Assembly: GCA_028287895.1 (NCBI GenBank)
Contig: JAQBOV010000093.1
Location: 1 to 62,953 of the forward strand
Source of the DNA: Mucilaginibacter sp.
GTDB lineage: Bacteria > Bacteroidota > Bacteroidia > Sphingobacteriales > Sphingobacteriaceae
Reading direction: 5' to 3'
Length of the DNA stretch: 62,953 nt
The notes under the pieces are model-generated. The model was not told the DNA's origin, made no database searches, and was given only the letters and a program-made list of their open reading frames with translations. The translations under genes and the position numbers were made by a program. Shown in pieces: positions 26,860 to 36,389 of the stretch (position 1 is the first letter of the stretch; each line of letters starts with the position of its first letter).

Positions 26860-27765
26860 ATGCTTATCGCAATTTTAGGGGTCATTGTATTCATTGTGGG
26901 TATAGTGCTCAAACGCTCGCCGGAACCAGGCAGCCGTTTTGGTGGTATCGTCAATACCGTCGGAGTCGTCATTATCATTTTGGGTTTACTTCTTTCGGCA
27001 GTTAAAGTGATTGATCCGGGCAGAATTGGTGTTCAGGTACTTTTTGGTAAAGTGCAGGAAAACGTTCTTGAAAGTGGTCTGCACATTATCAATCCCCTGG
27101 TTGATGTGACTACTTTTAGCATCCAGACTGAAAACTACACCATGAGTGCCCGCAGCGGCGAAGGGCAGGTGCAGGGAGATGATGCGATCCGTGTTTTATC
27201 ATCAGACGGATTGGAAGTTACTATTGATCTTTCTGTTTTGTATCGGGTAAGTCCTCCAAAAGCACCCTTTATCCTGCAAAATATCGGTGTAAGTTATGAG
27301 GATAAGATCGTTCGCCCCGTAACGCGCACCGCCATACGAGATAATGCGGTGAACTATCAGGCCGTAGATCTTTACTCAACCAAACGCCAGGAATTTCAAT
27401 TTAAGATCAACAAAACCATTACTGATAACTTTGCAAAAAACGGACTCGAGGTACAACAGGTACTGATACGTAATATCACCTTACCTGCAACCGTACGTGC
27501 CAGCATCGAATCAAAGATCAACGCCGAGCAGGATGCCCAGAAAATGCAGTTTGTGCTGCAAAAGGAACGCCAGGAAGCCGATCGCAAACGGGTAGAAGCA
27601 CAGGGTATTGCAGATTACCAGAAGATACTTTCAACCGGATTATCCGACAAGCAATTGATATATGAAAGCATCAAGGCTCAAAAGGAAATCGCTTTATCAC
27701 CAAATGCCAAAGTGATTATTATCGGTGGAGGCAAAGGGAATCCGATTATGTTGAGTGACAAGTAG
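26860..27765 (+). CDS. SPFH/prohibitin-like membrane scaffold protein
   Basis: Two N-terminal hydrophobic segments (1-18 and 28-46) lead to a band-7 domain: VIDPGRIGVQVLFGKVQENVLESGLH, a DGLEVTIDLSVLYRV strand and YQAVDLYSTKRQEF. A long coiled coil (about 205-260, KINAEQDAQKMQFVLQKERQEA) follows, then a Gly-rich end. Such proteins form ring-like assemblies at the inner membrane and assist proteases such as FtsH in some bacteria. Last gene of the rhodanese group, closed by a hairpin. Confidence 0.92.
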   Translation: MLIAILGVIVFIVGIVLKRSPEPGSRFGGIVNTVGVVIIILGLLLSAVKVIDPGRIGVQVLFGKVQENVLESGLHIINPLVDVTTFSIQTENYTMSARSGEGQVQGDDAIRVLSSDGLEVTIDLSVLYRVSPPKAPFILQNIGVSYEDKIVRPVTRTAIRDNAVNYQAVDLYSTKRQEFQFKINKTITDNFAKNGLEVQQVLIRNITLPATVRASIESKINAEQDAQKMQFVLQKERQEADRKRVEAQGIADYQKILSTGLSDKQLIYESIKAQKEIALSPNAKVIIIGGGKGNPIMLSDK

Positions 27766-27792
27766 TTAGCACCGATTCCCGCCAATTGAACT

Positions 27793-27836
27793 CGGATTAC
27801 ACGAATGGAAATATTAAATTTAATTCGTGTAATCCG
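27793..27836. terminator. Bidirectional hairpin between SPFH and DUF1080 genes
   Basis: CGGATTACACGAAT (27793-27806) pairs perfectly with ATTCGTGTAATCCG (27823-27836), a 14-bp stem with a 16-base loop, between two convergent genes. The sequence style (GGATTACACGAAT) is common in interspersed intergenic hairpins of this phylum. Confidence 0.6.
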
Positions 27837-27865
27837 TTCCTCTTGGTGTTAATTAGTGTGTTATT

Positions 27866-28732
27866 TTATTTAAAGTATCCAGCATATTCTGCCGGTATCC
27901 CGCTGATCGGTTTTATCTTGATGTCCTTATAAAATACCTCGGCGGCTTCGCTTTGGATCTGTATTTTGCCGCCTACCAGCGGCTTTGCTTGGCCATTAAC
28001 CATGTACCTGCTGTTCGATAATGCCATTACTACCTGCCCGTTTACAATACGAATGCTTTTATCGCCATAGGTGATCAGTTCAAGATCATTCCAGCCATTC
28101 TTATTCTCGGCATCTGTACCGGCATGGCAAAAATTTCCATTGCCGGTTCCCGAACCAAAGGCCAACAATGTGCCATTGTTATCAAAAAAGTAATCCTTGC
28201 CTTTCTTTACGGCCTTAACGTCTGACCTTGAGCTGGCCTGCGACCAGTAATCGCCCATTCCGGCTTCGGTTACCTGGAATTCCTGGCTCAACATCCAGGT
28301 ACGCCAATACTCCACCCCGCATTCGCCCTGTGAATGATAGAGCACACCCGAATCCTTTGGCTCATTTACACGGGGCACATATTTTTTATCACCCCATTTT
28401 ATTTTCAACTTCAGGTCATAATTTCCAAAGTCCTGCCTGGTGAACAGGCAGCCGTAAATATCTCCATCGATATGTAAAACAGGCTCGCCGTTTTCTTCAA
28501 TTACAGAAAATACCTTATCCTGGTTAATATTATAGCCGATGGGCTTTATCAGGTTGCCATTCTCGTCCTTTGGCGCTTCACCCTTATAGCCCAATTTATG
28601 ATGAAAACTCTGGTAGATCTCCCATTTCGAAAGGCTTTTATCCAGTAATGGCGTCCAATCATCTTTCGGTTGGAACGAAGTGCCGCTTATTAAGATGGCA
28701 ACACCGCAAAGTGAAAATAATATAGATCTCAT
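27866..28732 (-). CDS. Secreted DUF1080 (3-keto-disaccharide hydrolase-like) protein
   Basis: Signal peptide MRSILFSLCGVAILISGTSF, then a concanavalin-like jelly-roll domain typical of DUF1080: WTPLLDKSLSKWE at the start, LFTRQDFGNYDLKLKIKWG, SGVLYHSQGECGVEYW and EVFYKDIKIKPI at the end. Related proteins hydrolyse 3-keto-glycosides or bind sugars. No oxidoreductase or sugar-uptake gene is adjacent, so the substrate stays open. Confidence 0.9.
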   Translation of the reverse strand: MRSILFSLCGVAILISGTSFQPKDDWTPLLDKSLSKWEIYQSFHHKLGYKGEAPKDENGNLIKPIGYNINQDKVFSVIEENGEPVLHIDGDIYGCLFTRQDFGNYDLKLKIKWGDKKYVPRVNEPKDSGVLYHSQGECGVEYWRTWMLSQEFQVTEAGMGDYWSQASSRSDVKAVKKGKDYFFDNNGTLLAFGSGTGNGNFCHAGTDAENKNGWNDLELITYGDKSIRIVNGQVVMALSNSRYMVNGQAKPLVGGKIQIQSEAAEVFYKDIKIKPISGIPAEYAGYFK

Positions 28733-28892
28733 GGTAAAATGTTTATCGCAAAATTAAAATATTATCGGCTGATTGGATGATGATACAAACATATTACAAA
28801 AGTGCTCATTTATGGAAGATGAGATCAAACGCTGGCTTTCAGAAATAAACAAGTAATTTTTGAGCGGTATTCAGTCAGCAAAACAAAGACGA

Positions 28893-29093
28893 CTATGCTT
28901 CCACTGCAGAATTATCATCCAATTGCTCCTTGTCTGATAACGCTGCACTGATATCATTTTCATGCTTAACTGCATACACCAATGCCGTTTTTACAAAATC
29001 ATTGTTGACTACACAAAACGGACAGTAATTGTACAGAGGGATACGGAAATTATCGACCCCGAGATCGTTTAATAAAATAATTAATTTTTCATT
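28893..29093 (-). pseudogene. Possible small open frame without ATG, CxxC motif
   Basis: A 66-codon minus-strand frame overlaps the end of the dipeptide epimerase gene and runs to a TAG at 28893. It reads like real protein (NYCPFCVVNNDFVKTALVYA, then an acidic tail EQLDDNSAVEA) but contains no ATG. It could start at an ATT, TTA or ATA by coupling to the upstream stop, or be a decayed gene remnant. The 350-base gap between the DUF1080 and epimerase genes otherwise holds only a 14-codon ATG frame on the plus strand (28811-28855) that I cannot support. Confidence 0.3.
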
Positions 29094-30097
29094 TTAATTC
29101 CAAGTCCCGTTTCCTCACCCAACACCCATTTCCCATTACTAAACTCCGGTATTTTAAAGGGGTTATTACTGGTCAATAATGGCCCGTCAAGATCGGCCCA
29201 GTCGCATTGGGGGGCCAGGGCGGCGGCGGCTAAGGTAGCGCAACTGGTTTCGCTCATACAGCCTATCAATACTTTTAACCCGAGCTCCTTTGCTTTTAAA
29301 ATCATCTGATGTGCCTCATACATCCCCCCCGATTTCATCAGCTTAACATTAATGCCATGATAAACGCCTTTTGCCCTTTCCACATCGGGCAAACGCTGCA
29401 CAGCCTCATCGCCGATAATGGGTATCGGACTTCGCTCGGTAAGCCAGGCATTGCTGTCCGGATCGGTTTTCAGCATGGGCTGCTCTATCAGTACAACGCC
29501 CTGTTCCTGCAGCCAGCAGGTCATATCCAGGCTTTGCTGCAGGTCGGTCCAGCCCTGGTTGGCATCTACATAAAGCGGCGCCTTGGTTACCGAACGGATC
29601 GTTTTGATCAGTTCCTTGTCGCAATCCCTACCCAATTTCATTTTGATCACCTTGCAGTCCTTGGCACCCATTAACTTTTCGACGAGTATTTCCGGCTTAT
29701 CAATGCCTACAGTAAAGCTGGTAACCGGCATTTTTGCCGGATCGCTGCCCAGCAATTGCCAGCAGGGTTGTTGTTTGATCTTGCCTTCCAGATCGTGCAG
29801 TGCAATATCAATTGCCGCCTTGATAGCAGGGTTGCCTGGGGCGATGCTGTCGAGGTAGTGAACGATCCCGGCAAAATCAAACGGATATTTAAACTGCCAT
29901 ACGTCAACCTTATTCAAAAAATCAGTGGCACTTTGCTGGCTCTCGCCCATATAGGGCACCATTGAGGCTTCGCCATAACCGGTATAACCTTCGAACCTTA
30001 ATTGTAACAGCATTAAAGGGGTAGAGGTGCGCGAAAATTTAGCAATAGTAAACGGATGCTTTAGCTGGAGTTCGAAGGGTTGAAAAGTTAGTTGCAT
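29081..30097 (-). CDS. Dipeptide epimerase (L-Ala-D/L-Glu type, enolase superfamily)
   Basis: Interconverts stereoisomers of dipeptides such as those released from murein. The barrel has the muconate-lactonizing-enzyme subgroup residues: KMKLGRD (second-strand Lys acid/base), YVDANQGWT and LIEQPM (metal ligands), PIIGDEAVQ, and NVKLMKSGGM (second catalytic Lys). The CMSETS ending of the barrel is also typical. The start at 30097 (MQLTFQPFEL) is supported by a TAGCTTTG -7 element at 30107-30114; a frame from 30148 would begin upstream of that promoter. It fits the peptide-recycling theme of the window. Confidence 0.9.
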   Translation of the reverse strand: MQLTFQPFELQLKHPFTIAKFSRTSTPLMLLQLRFEGYTGYGEASMVPYMGESQQSATDFLNKVDVWQFKYPFDFAGIVHYLDSIAPGNPAIKAAIDIALHDLEGKIKQQPCWQLLGSDPAKMPVTSFTVGIDKPEILVEKLMGAKDCKVIKMKLGRDCDKELIKTIRSVTKAPLYVDANQGWTDLQQSLDMTCWLQEQGVVLIEQPMLKTDPDSNAWLTERSPIPIIGDEAVQRLPDVERAKGVYHGINVKLMKSGGMYEAHQMILKAKELGLKVLIGCMSETSCATLAAAALAPQCDWADLDGPLLTSNNPFKIPEFSNGKWVLGEETGLGIKMKN

Positions 30098-30414
30098 GTT
30101 AATATTCAAAGCTAAAATTATTCGCGTTAAACCGGAATGATCTGCCACAAAAAATAATTAGCTAAGTTTTCTTTTCCGTCGCTGCGCATAAAGAGTTGTA
30201 AAAAGGAACAGAATCTCTTGATGGCTTTCCATAGAAGGGTGGCCGAGCCTTTGGTCTAATCAAAGAGGGTATGAGTCGGATAGGCCGGCGGTATCGGCGG
30301 TGCATACACCGTCAATGGGCGAAAATATTTGCTGCCTTTAGACACGCCCAGGTAAATTTACAGGGTCCGCCATGTTCACCTAAAGAACAAATTATCCGGA
30401 TTAAATTTCCTGCT

Positions 30415-30422
30415 TATCTTTG
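30415..30422 (+). promoter_or_regulatory. -7 element directly before a hypothetical gene
   Basis: TATCTTTG (TAnnTTTG) ends five bases before the ATG at 30428, implying a leaderless or one-to-two-base leader. The rest of the 330-base gap between the divergent genes (30098-30427) has no supported gene. It includes an oddly G+C-rich stretch around 30230-30330 with small hairpins such as CGGTG/CACCG. Confidence 0.45.
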
Positions 30423-30427
30423 CGGCC

Positions 30428-31417
30428 ATGCCGGCACAAATTTATAACCCGTTTGAACAATTTAATTTCAGTAACCGCACCTGTTTTTTATCCGGGCAGG
30501 CCTTAAGCTCCCACGAGGAGAAAATACAGGTATTCCCCGCCTGGTTAATGAGCAGCTATAACTTAGCCGATCAGTCTTTTAAACTACTGGATGAAAGCAT
30601 AGCCACTTATAAAGACTTAAAAATTCCCTGTGCAGCGAAAATCAATGAAGAATATCTTGAGCCCCTGGAAGCCGAAATAGCTGCCGCATTTGGTATCGGT
30701 TTTGACGCCGTAAAAAATGTGGATGAACTGAAACTTTTTCAGTGGGCGGGTAAACTGCTTTACGGCATTTTATTCAATGAGGTGCAGGCGGGCCTAAAGC
30801 AGCAGCACGCGCAGGGCCAGGAATTTAATATTTCGCAATCGCTCATCCATAAATTCAGTCAACTGCATTTAATGCTGCAGAGTATTAACCAGCCTGTTGT
30901 ATTTGAAGATTTTCGGCCTTTCAGCCTGCTTCTGTTTAAGGTAAACAACGAGGCTGACCTGTTTGGCTATCGCGATGAGATCAATACCTTAACCTTTTCC
31001 TTACGCATTAAAGATTTTGGATTGATCATTTGCCTGCAGGATAATGGAGCTAACCGTATTTATCACAAAGACGTCCTTGAAAAAATTGAGGGCCAAACCC
31101 TTCACCCTATACAGTTTGAAGAGTTAAATGCCCGTATATTTTACTCGGCCTATTTATTTAACCGTCTGCCCGAATATCACATCTTACCTGCGGATGAAAA
31201 TACCTACATTGAGGCCATGCCCCTGCGCGGTATGAGCAGCAAGCCCCTGTTCGATTTCTGGCAAAATAAAACATACGGACAGGTGCTTGAGAATTTCTGG
31301 AAAAAATGGGGCTTCCTGCTGCTGGAGATCATTAAAGATCCCGAAAACCCGATGAGCTTTTTGCTGGATGCCGATGGCAACTTTATTAATGCAGCAGGGA
31401 TCGGACTCCCTCTGTAA
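30428..31417 (+). CDS. Conserved-looking hypothetical protein
   Basis: A 329-residue soluble protein that I do not recognise. Near the N-terminus CFLSGQALSS recalls a lone zinc-ribbon half but has no partner cysteines. The rest is a mixed alpha/beta sequence with many aromatic residues and no catalytic motif, signal peptide or membrane helix. The 3-prime end overlaps the convergent rhomboid gene by 32 bases. Codon use looks like its neighbours, so it is probably a genuine lineage-specific gene. Confidence 0.75.
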   Translation: MPAQIYNPFEQFNFSNRTCFLSGQALSSHEEKIQVFPAWLMSSYNLADQSFKLLDESIATYKDLKIPCAAKINEEYLEPLEAEIAAAFGIGFDAVKNVDELKLFQWAGKLLYGILFNEVQAGLKQQHAQGQEFNISQSLIHKFSQLHLMLQSINQPVVFEDFRPFSLLLFKVNNEADLFGYRDEINTLTFSLRIKDFGLIICLQDNGANRIYHKDVLEKIEGQTLHPIQFEELNARIFYSAYLFNRLPEYHILPADENTYIEAMPLRGMSSKPLFDFWQNKTYGQVLENFWKKWGFLLLEIIKDPENPMSFLLDADGNFINAAGIGLPL

Positions 31418-32018
31418 CAGTATGAAAAAAATAAGGTACAACCTGCGGAACCAATAGAACGGTGATCATTATTCCGCTAAGCGCGCCAAATAAATGCGCA
31501 TCGTGGTTAATATTATCCTGGCCACGCTTTGATCCATACGAACAATAAACCAGGTATAATATACCGAATAAAACAGCGGGAATAGGTATTGGCAAAATAA
31601 GGATCATCATTTTGCTCAGCGGATTAAATAGTATGGCACCAAACACCACTGCGCTGATGGCGCCGGAGGCTCCCAAGCTACGGTACCAGAAATCATTTTT
31701 ATGCTTAACAACGGATGGCAGATCGCTTAATATCATGCTGAGCATATAGAGCAAGGCAAACTGCCAATGCCCCAAAGTGGCTTCCAACTGAAAGGCAAAG
31801 AAAAAATAAGAAAGCATATTAAAGATCAGGTGCATCCAGTCGGCATGTATAAAGCCACTGGTGATTAAGGTATATACCTTTTTTCCCCGCGATACATCAT
31901 AAGGATGAAGTATAAGTTTGGCATAAAGGTCATCATTTGAAAAAGCGACCAGGCTAACAACGATAGTGATCGCGAAAATGACAGATGCTACCGGTGCTAT
32001 GGTAAGGTATTGTTCCAT
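31386..32018 (-). CDS. Rhomboid family intramembrane serine protease
   Basis: Six membrane helices in 210 residues. The catalytic Ser118 lies in SLGASGAISAVVFG and the general base His175 in HDAHLFGALSG. The L1/helix 2 signature is HADWMHLIFNMLSYFFF. It cuts transmembrane substrates within the inner membrane. It starts in the stop of the M14 carboxypeptidase gene (TAATG), so both are on one transcript. The 3-prime end overlaps the convergent hypothetical gene. Confidence 0.94.
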   Translation of the reverse strand: MEQYLTIAPVASVIFAITIVVSLVAFSNDDLYAKLILHPYDVSRGKKVYTLITSGFIHADWMHLIFNMLSYFFFAFQLEATLGHWQFALLYMLSMILSDLPSVVKHKNDFWYRSLGASGAISAVVFGAILFNPLSKMMILILPIPIPAVLFGILYLVYCSYGSKRGQDNINHDAHLFGALSGIMITVLLVPQVVPYFFHTVTEGVRSLLH

Positions 32019-33760
32019 TATTGAATATCGAGTTTGGTATTGGTTAATAATCTGCCTACAGGGTACCGAAGGTAGGTTTTTTCGAAATAAGGTGAGTTGC
32101 GGTAAACAAAATTTAATTGTGCCGCGGCGCTACCTGCTAGTTGCGGGTTCTTCGCCTTTTCATCATCCAGTTTTTTCCTAAGCTGAGGGTCTTTTTTCAA
32201 AAGTTCAGCGGCATCGTCTTCAAAAACATAGTCCGAAAAATATTCTTTTTCACCCAGTACCGAATCAAAAAAGTTCCATGCAAAAAATGAATCTACCCCC
32301 TGCGGCTCCAGGGTTTCCACAATATAACGGTTCAGGGGCTGGTTGGTGTATAGCACGTAATCTCCGGCATAAAATTTCACTTTCATCACCGCCGGGTTTA
32401 TTTTGACATCACTGTGCAGGTAATGCCCCTCATAAGGATGGGACGGCGTTTTATAGTCGCTGATATAATACATCTGCAGCTCAATTGTGGTATCATGCTT
32501 TAACCTGTGCATCGCAATATTGTTCAGTCTGAACAGCTCGGTCACTTTTTGCCATGCCTGCGGGATAAGGTAAGCTACCGGTTTGTCAGCAAATGCTGTT
32601 GCCGTATAGTTATCATAATACTTAATGGTTTTTGTATAAGGCTTCTTGCGATCATAATATAACCGTGGCAGTCCGCTCACTTCACTGGGCTTATAACCAG
32701 CAGAATATCCTTTAAAAGTGAGCGTGTCATAGTTCTGCTTATCCAATTGCCAGTTGAGGGCGAATTTGGTTTGCCGTTTTACCTGTTCATCGGCTTTATG
32801 CTTTACCTCACCTATCACCCTGGCGTCACGCTGGCATATATTGATCAAATGCTGCATAAAATCATAGGTAGCATGTACGCGCGTATCAAATGGTTTCAGC
32901 ATATGTGTCTCGGTAATATAGCTGATGATATTATGCTGCGATGTATAACCGGTAGCAAACCGCGGCGTTTCTAAAAAACTAACGATGCCGGAGTCAGGGC
33001 TGGCTTTCATTTCTTCCACATAAGGCGTCATTTCATAGCCGCTTTTTGCCATACGCCTGTATAACTCCGGAGAAAGTGTTTTGGCTGTATATTCAGCCAA
33101 TGTGGGGTTTTGCTTGTCTTTTTGTGTTTCGATCAGGGTCATCACATACTGGTAATCGGCACCATCGCTGGTGTGGTTATCCAGGAAGACCTCGGGCTGC
33201 CAGGCAACTATGATCTGCATAAAAGCTAAGGCATTTTTGCTGTCGGCCTTTATAAAATCACGGTTCAGGTCAAGATTTTTATAATTTCCCCTGAAACCAT
33301 ATGCCCGCGGACCGTTTTGGTTAATGCGCGATACGCCGCGATTTAAACAACCATCGATGTTATATACTGCGATAAAGCACAGTACCACATCATTGGGCAG
33401 TTTGTTTTTTTTAAGCAGATCACGCACCAGCATCATGCTGGCATCTATACCTTCCGGCTCGCCGGGATGGATGCCGTTATTGATCAGTAAAACCCGCTTG
33501 TTCTGTTTCTTTATCAGGGCAGGATCAAAAATCTTATCTTTTGATAAAACAATCAGACTTAAGGGCTTGCCTACGTCGGAGGTGCCATAGCTGATTATTT
33601 TCATCTGAGGATATCGCTTGCTTAGTTTCTGGTAATAAGCAATGATCTCGGCATAGGCAGCGGTATAGTTTTTATCCTGACTTAGTTCAAACGGTGTTAA
33701 CTGTGCATTGGCCTGAAAAAAAATAAAGCAGATCATCAATGCCAACAAGCATTTGTTCAT
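32018..33760 (-). CDS. Secreted M14 zinc carboxypeptidase
   Basis: The ATG at 33760 begins a clean signal peptide (MNKCLLALMICFIFFQANA), preferred over the ATG six codons upstream. The zinc motif is NNGIHPGEPEG (His98, Glu101), then NKNLDLNRDF-type substrate residues (KNLDLNRDFIK) and LDNHTSDGADYQ with the third zinc His. The long C-terminal part (about 320-580) is an accessory region of the M14-like family. First gene of a two-gene unit with the rhomboid protease. Confidence 0.9.
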   Translation of the reverse strand: MNKCLLALMICFIFFQANAQLTPFELSQDKNYTAAYAEIIAYYQKLSKRYPQMKIISYGTSDVGKPLSLIVLSKDKIFDPALIKKQNKRVLLINNGIHPGEPEGIDASMMLVRDLLKKNKLPNDVVLCFIAVYNIDGCLNRGVSRINQNGPRAYGFRGNYKNLDLNRDFIKADSKNALAFMQIIVAWQPEVFLDNHTSDGADYQYVMTLIETQKDKQNPTLAEYTAKTLSPELYRRMAKSGYEMTPYVEEMKASPDSGIVSFLETPRFATGYTSQHNIISYITETHMLKPFDTRVHATYDFMQHLINICQRDARVIGEVKHKADEQVKRQTKFALNWQLDKQNYDTLTFKGYSAGYKPSEVSGLPRLYYDRKKPYTKTIKYYDNYTATAFADKPVAYLIPQAWQKVTELFRLNNIAMHRLKHDTTIELQMYYISDYKTPSHPYEGHYLHSDVKINPAVMKVKFYAGDYVLYTNQPLNRYIVETLEPQGVDSFFAWNFFDSVLGEKEYFSDYVFEDDAAELLKKDPQLRKKLDDEKAKNPQLAGSAAAQLNFVYRNSPYFEKTYLRYPVGRLLTNTKLDIQ

Positions 33761-33953
33761 AGAAAATAATTTCAACAAATATAGGGTTGCAAGCCCATTA
33801 ACAAACTAAAGACAGGAGATATTACAAATGTATGTATAGCGGTTGAAAAAGTGGTGACCGCGTTTTGCCAGTGGATGCAAAACATTGATAACCAGGCATT
33901 CAGAATCGCTCAAGGCGTTCAAGCCGCAGAAAGCTGAACGCTTATTTATTTAT

Positions 33954-34301
33954 TTACGCAATGTTTTCCCTGAGATTTTTTGGAAGACTTTTGAGCACCA
34001 GGCCATAAGAGTGGTCAATCATCTGGCATAGCTGCCCGCGTGTCAGGTTACCCTCGGTCGATACGGTGTTCCAGTGTTTTTTATTCATATGGTATCCTGG
34101 CTGAACTTCAGGATGCTGCTCACGAAGCTCTATTGCCTGCTCAGGATCGCATTTTACATTGAAATGGGTGCTGTCAGCAATACTGATCAACAGGAAAAGT
34201 TTCCCGCCGACTTTAAATACCAGGGTATCCTCGCCAAAGGGCAGGCCCTCTGTTACACCAGGCTTTACCAGGCAATAATCGCGTATTTCTTCGATATTCA
34301 A
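33954..34301 (-). CDS. MmcQ/YjbR family protein
   Basis: A 115-residue cytoplasmic protein of the double-wing YjbR fold. It starts MNIEEIRDYCLVKPGVTEGLPFGEDTLVFKVGGK, and the central YHMNKKHWNTVS is the most conserved block of the family. Members are thought to bind DNA or other ligands, but no firm function is known. It begins three bases after the stop of the upstream membrane-type protein. Confidence 0.9.
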   Translation of the reverse strand: MNIEEIRDYCLVKPGVTEGLPFGEDTLVFKVGGKLFLLISIADSTHFNVKCDPEQAIELREQHPEVQPGYHMNKKHWNTVSTEGNLTRGQLCQMIDHSYGLVLKSLPKNLRENIA

Positions 34302-34304
34302 ATG

Positions 34305-35036
34305 CTAAAAACGTCTGATTAATTTGTTATACGAAGTTACGTTTCCAAAACTGAATTTAACCCCGACAACGATCTGCCGGTACTGGTTTGTGGCATTGTT
34401 TTTAAATTTAGAAGTAGGGTCATCATAGCCGTCAAGTCCTTCGCCAAAAACCATGTTATGCACGTAACCGAGATCAATAGCCATATAAGGTTCTTCGTAA
34501 TCGTTGTATATTTTAAATTCATATCCGAACCGAAACGGAACGGTAAAGTTGATGCTGGCATTGCTTCCGGGGAATACATAGGTACGCGGTCCGTTTGCAT
34601 CAATAACATTGGTACGCTGTACAGTATTACTATTGAATATAATCCCCATACCGGTACCGAAATAAAAGTTTTTCAGAATGTTCAAAATATTACTTTCTGA
34701 ATAATCAATAACCTCGCCCAATTGAAAATCACCGTGTAAAATAAGGCCCTCGTAATGGTTGGTATATTGGCGTCCATATGGATCCAGGGACGCGATTAGT
34801 CCTCCGCCTGATAATTTACCAAATTGTAATTCGGCGGTAACGGGAATATAAGGGCTATAGTTATAAGTAAAATTAATATTTTCGGAAAAGTTATTATCCT
34901 GCCTGCTAATGTTTGTATAACCGCGTTCGTAACTGATATCCAATCCAATGGCGAATTGTTTGTAGTTATAACCCGCCTGGGCTTTTACAATTATTGTAAT
35001 GAAGGTAAAGACGAAAAATAAAATAAATTTTTTCAA
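34305..35036 (-). CDS. Hypothetical outer-membrane beta-barrel-like protein, TTG start
   Basis: Signal peptide MKKFILFFVFTFITIIVKA is encoded from a TTG codon at 35036; an in-frame stop lies just upstream, so no ATG is possible. The mature part has alternating aromatic strands (NFTYNYSPYIPVTAELQFG, FTVPFRFGYEFKIYNDY) and ends in an amphipathic strand with a C-terminal Phe (YNKLIRRF), typical of small Bacteroidota beta-barrels. No enzymatic motif. Function unknown. Confidence 0.78.
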   Translation of the reverse strand: MKKFILFFVFTFITIIVKAQAGYNYKQFAIGLDISYERGYTNISRQDNNFSENINFTYNYSPYIPVTAELQFGKLSGGGLIASLDPYGRQYTNHYEGLILHGDFQLGEVIDYSESNILNILKNFYFGTGMGIIFNSNTVQRTNVIDANGPRTYVFPGSNASINFTVPFRFGYEFKIYNDYEEPYMAIDLGYVHNMVFGEGLDGYDDPTSKFKNNATNQYRQIVVGVKFSFGNVTSYNKLIRRF

Positions 35037-35124
35037 TGTTTAAATTTAATCAATATTTTACAATGTTGGGGCAGCCTAACCTAAGACATTCCAAAAATAA
35101 AATCTCTATTAATAAATACGCTAT

Positions 35125-36378
35125 ATGACTTTACATTCCATGTTTAAATTTACTGTTACCGAACGCTTTATGCGTTATGTAACCATCGATACGCAATCTG
35201 ATCCGAATTCCAATACCTGTCCTTCCACACCAAAACAGAAAAATTTAGGCGTTTTACTTGTAAACGAATTAATTGAAGCAGGGTTACATGATGCCCACAT
35301 GGATGAGTACGGTTATGTATATGCTACTGTACCCGCCAACAGCGATAAAGAGAATATTCCGGTTATTTGTTTTTGCTCGCACATGGATACGGCTCCCGAT
35401 TGCAGCGGAAATGGTGTAAAACCTATTATACATAAAAATTACCAGGGACAGGACCTGGTGCTGCCTGATGATCCTTCACAAATTATCAGGTTAACCGATC
35501 ATCCCGATCTCTACAACCAGCTGGGAAACGATGTGATCACAGCCAGCGGCACCACATTATTGGGCGCCGATAACAAGGCCGGCGTAGCCGAAATTATGGA
35601 TGCCTGCTACCATTTAATGAATCACCCGGAAATAAAGCATGGTAAAATAAGGATACTATTTACCCCGGATGAAGAGATAGGCCGCGGCGTAGATAAAGTA
35701 GATATAGAAAAATTAGGCGCTTATGCCGGTTATACCATAGACGGCGAAAGTGCCGGTAATATGGAAAACGAAACTTTCTCGGCTGACGGAGCAAAATTGA
35801 TCATCGGCGGGATTAGCGCCCATCCAGGTTTTGCTAAAGGAAAAATGCAGAGCGCCATTAAGATCGCTTCACAAATTGTAAACGCACTGCCTTATGATCT
35901 GTCGCCGGAAGGCACCGCAGATATGCAGGGCTTTGTGCACCCGGTAAGCATCAGTGGCCATATTGAAACAACCGAGATCGATTTTATCATCCGCGACTTT
36001 GATGAATTTCAATTAAAGCAGCACGCCGATGTTATCCGCAAAACAGCTGATGAAGTATTAAAAAAGTTCCCTGGCTCGAGTTATGAATTACAGGTACATG
36101 CCCAGTACCGTAACATGAAAGATGTGCTTGACCGGCATCCGCAAATTGTGGAATATGGGATGGAAGCAATGCGGCGGGCCGGCTTAAACGCCCGCTTACA
36201 CAGCATACGCGGCGGTACAGATGGATCAAGGCTATCGTTCATGGGTTTGCCTTGTCCTAATATTTTTGCAGGGGAGCATGCCTTCCACAGCAAGCAGGAG
36301 TGGGTTTCAGTACAGGATATGCAAAAAGCCGTTGAAACCATATTACACCTCTGTATGATATTGGAAGAAAAAGCCTGA
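35125..36378 (+). CDS. pepT: Peptidase T (tripeptide aminopeptidase, M20B)
   Basis: A cytoplasmic dizinc peptidase that removes N-terminal residues from tripeptides. Metal and catalytic motifs are CFCSHMDTAPD, LLGADNKAGVAEI and LFTPDEEIGRG; ISAHPGFAKGKM belongs to the lid domain and IRGGTDGSRLS to the substrate site. The 417-residue length is standard. The start at 35125 is kept, although the ATG five codons later (MFKFTVTERF) matches the usual family N-terminus and may be the true start. Confidence 0.95.
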   Translation: MTLHSMFKFTVTERFMRYVTIDTQSDPNSNTCPSTPKQKNLGVLLVNELIEAGLHDAHMDEYGYVYATVPANSDKENIPVICFCSHMDTAPDCSGNGVKPIIHKNYQGQDLVLPDDPSQIIRLTDHPDLYNQLGNDVITASGTTLLGADNKAGVAEIMDACYHLMNHPEIKHGKIRILFTPDEEIGRGVDKVDIEKLGAYAGYTIDGESAGNMENETFSADGAKLIIGGISAHPGFAKGKMQSAIKIASQIVNALPYDLSPEGTADMQGFVHPVSISGHIETTEIDFIIRDFDEFQLKQHADVIRKTADEVLKKFPGSSYELQVHAQYRNMKDVLDRHPQIVEYGMEAMRRAGLNARLHSIRGGTDGSRLSFMGLPCPNIFAGEHAFHSKQEWVSVQDMQKAVETILHLCMILEEKA

Positions 36379-36389
36379 GGTAAATAAAT

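Noticed and set aside
28811..28855. 14-codon plus-strand frame before the epimerase
   Set aside because: Too short and without promoter or homologue; could be chance.
30229..30330. tRNA-like start (GGTGGCCGAG) in the gap before the hypothetical gene
   Set aside because: No T-arm GTTCGA, no matching acceptor stem and no anticodon arm could be built.
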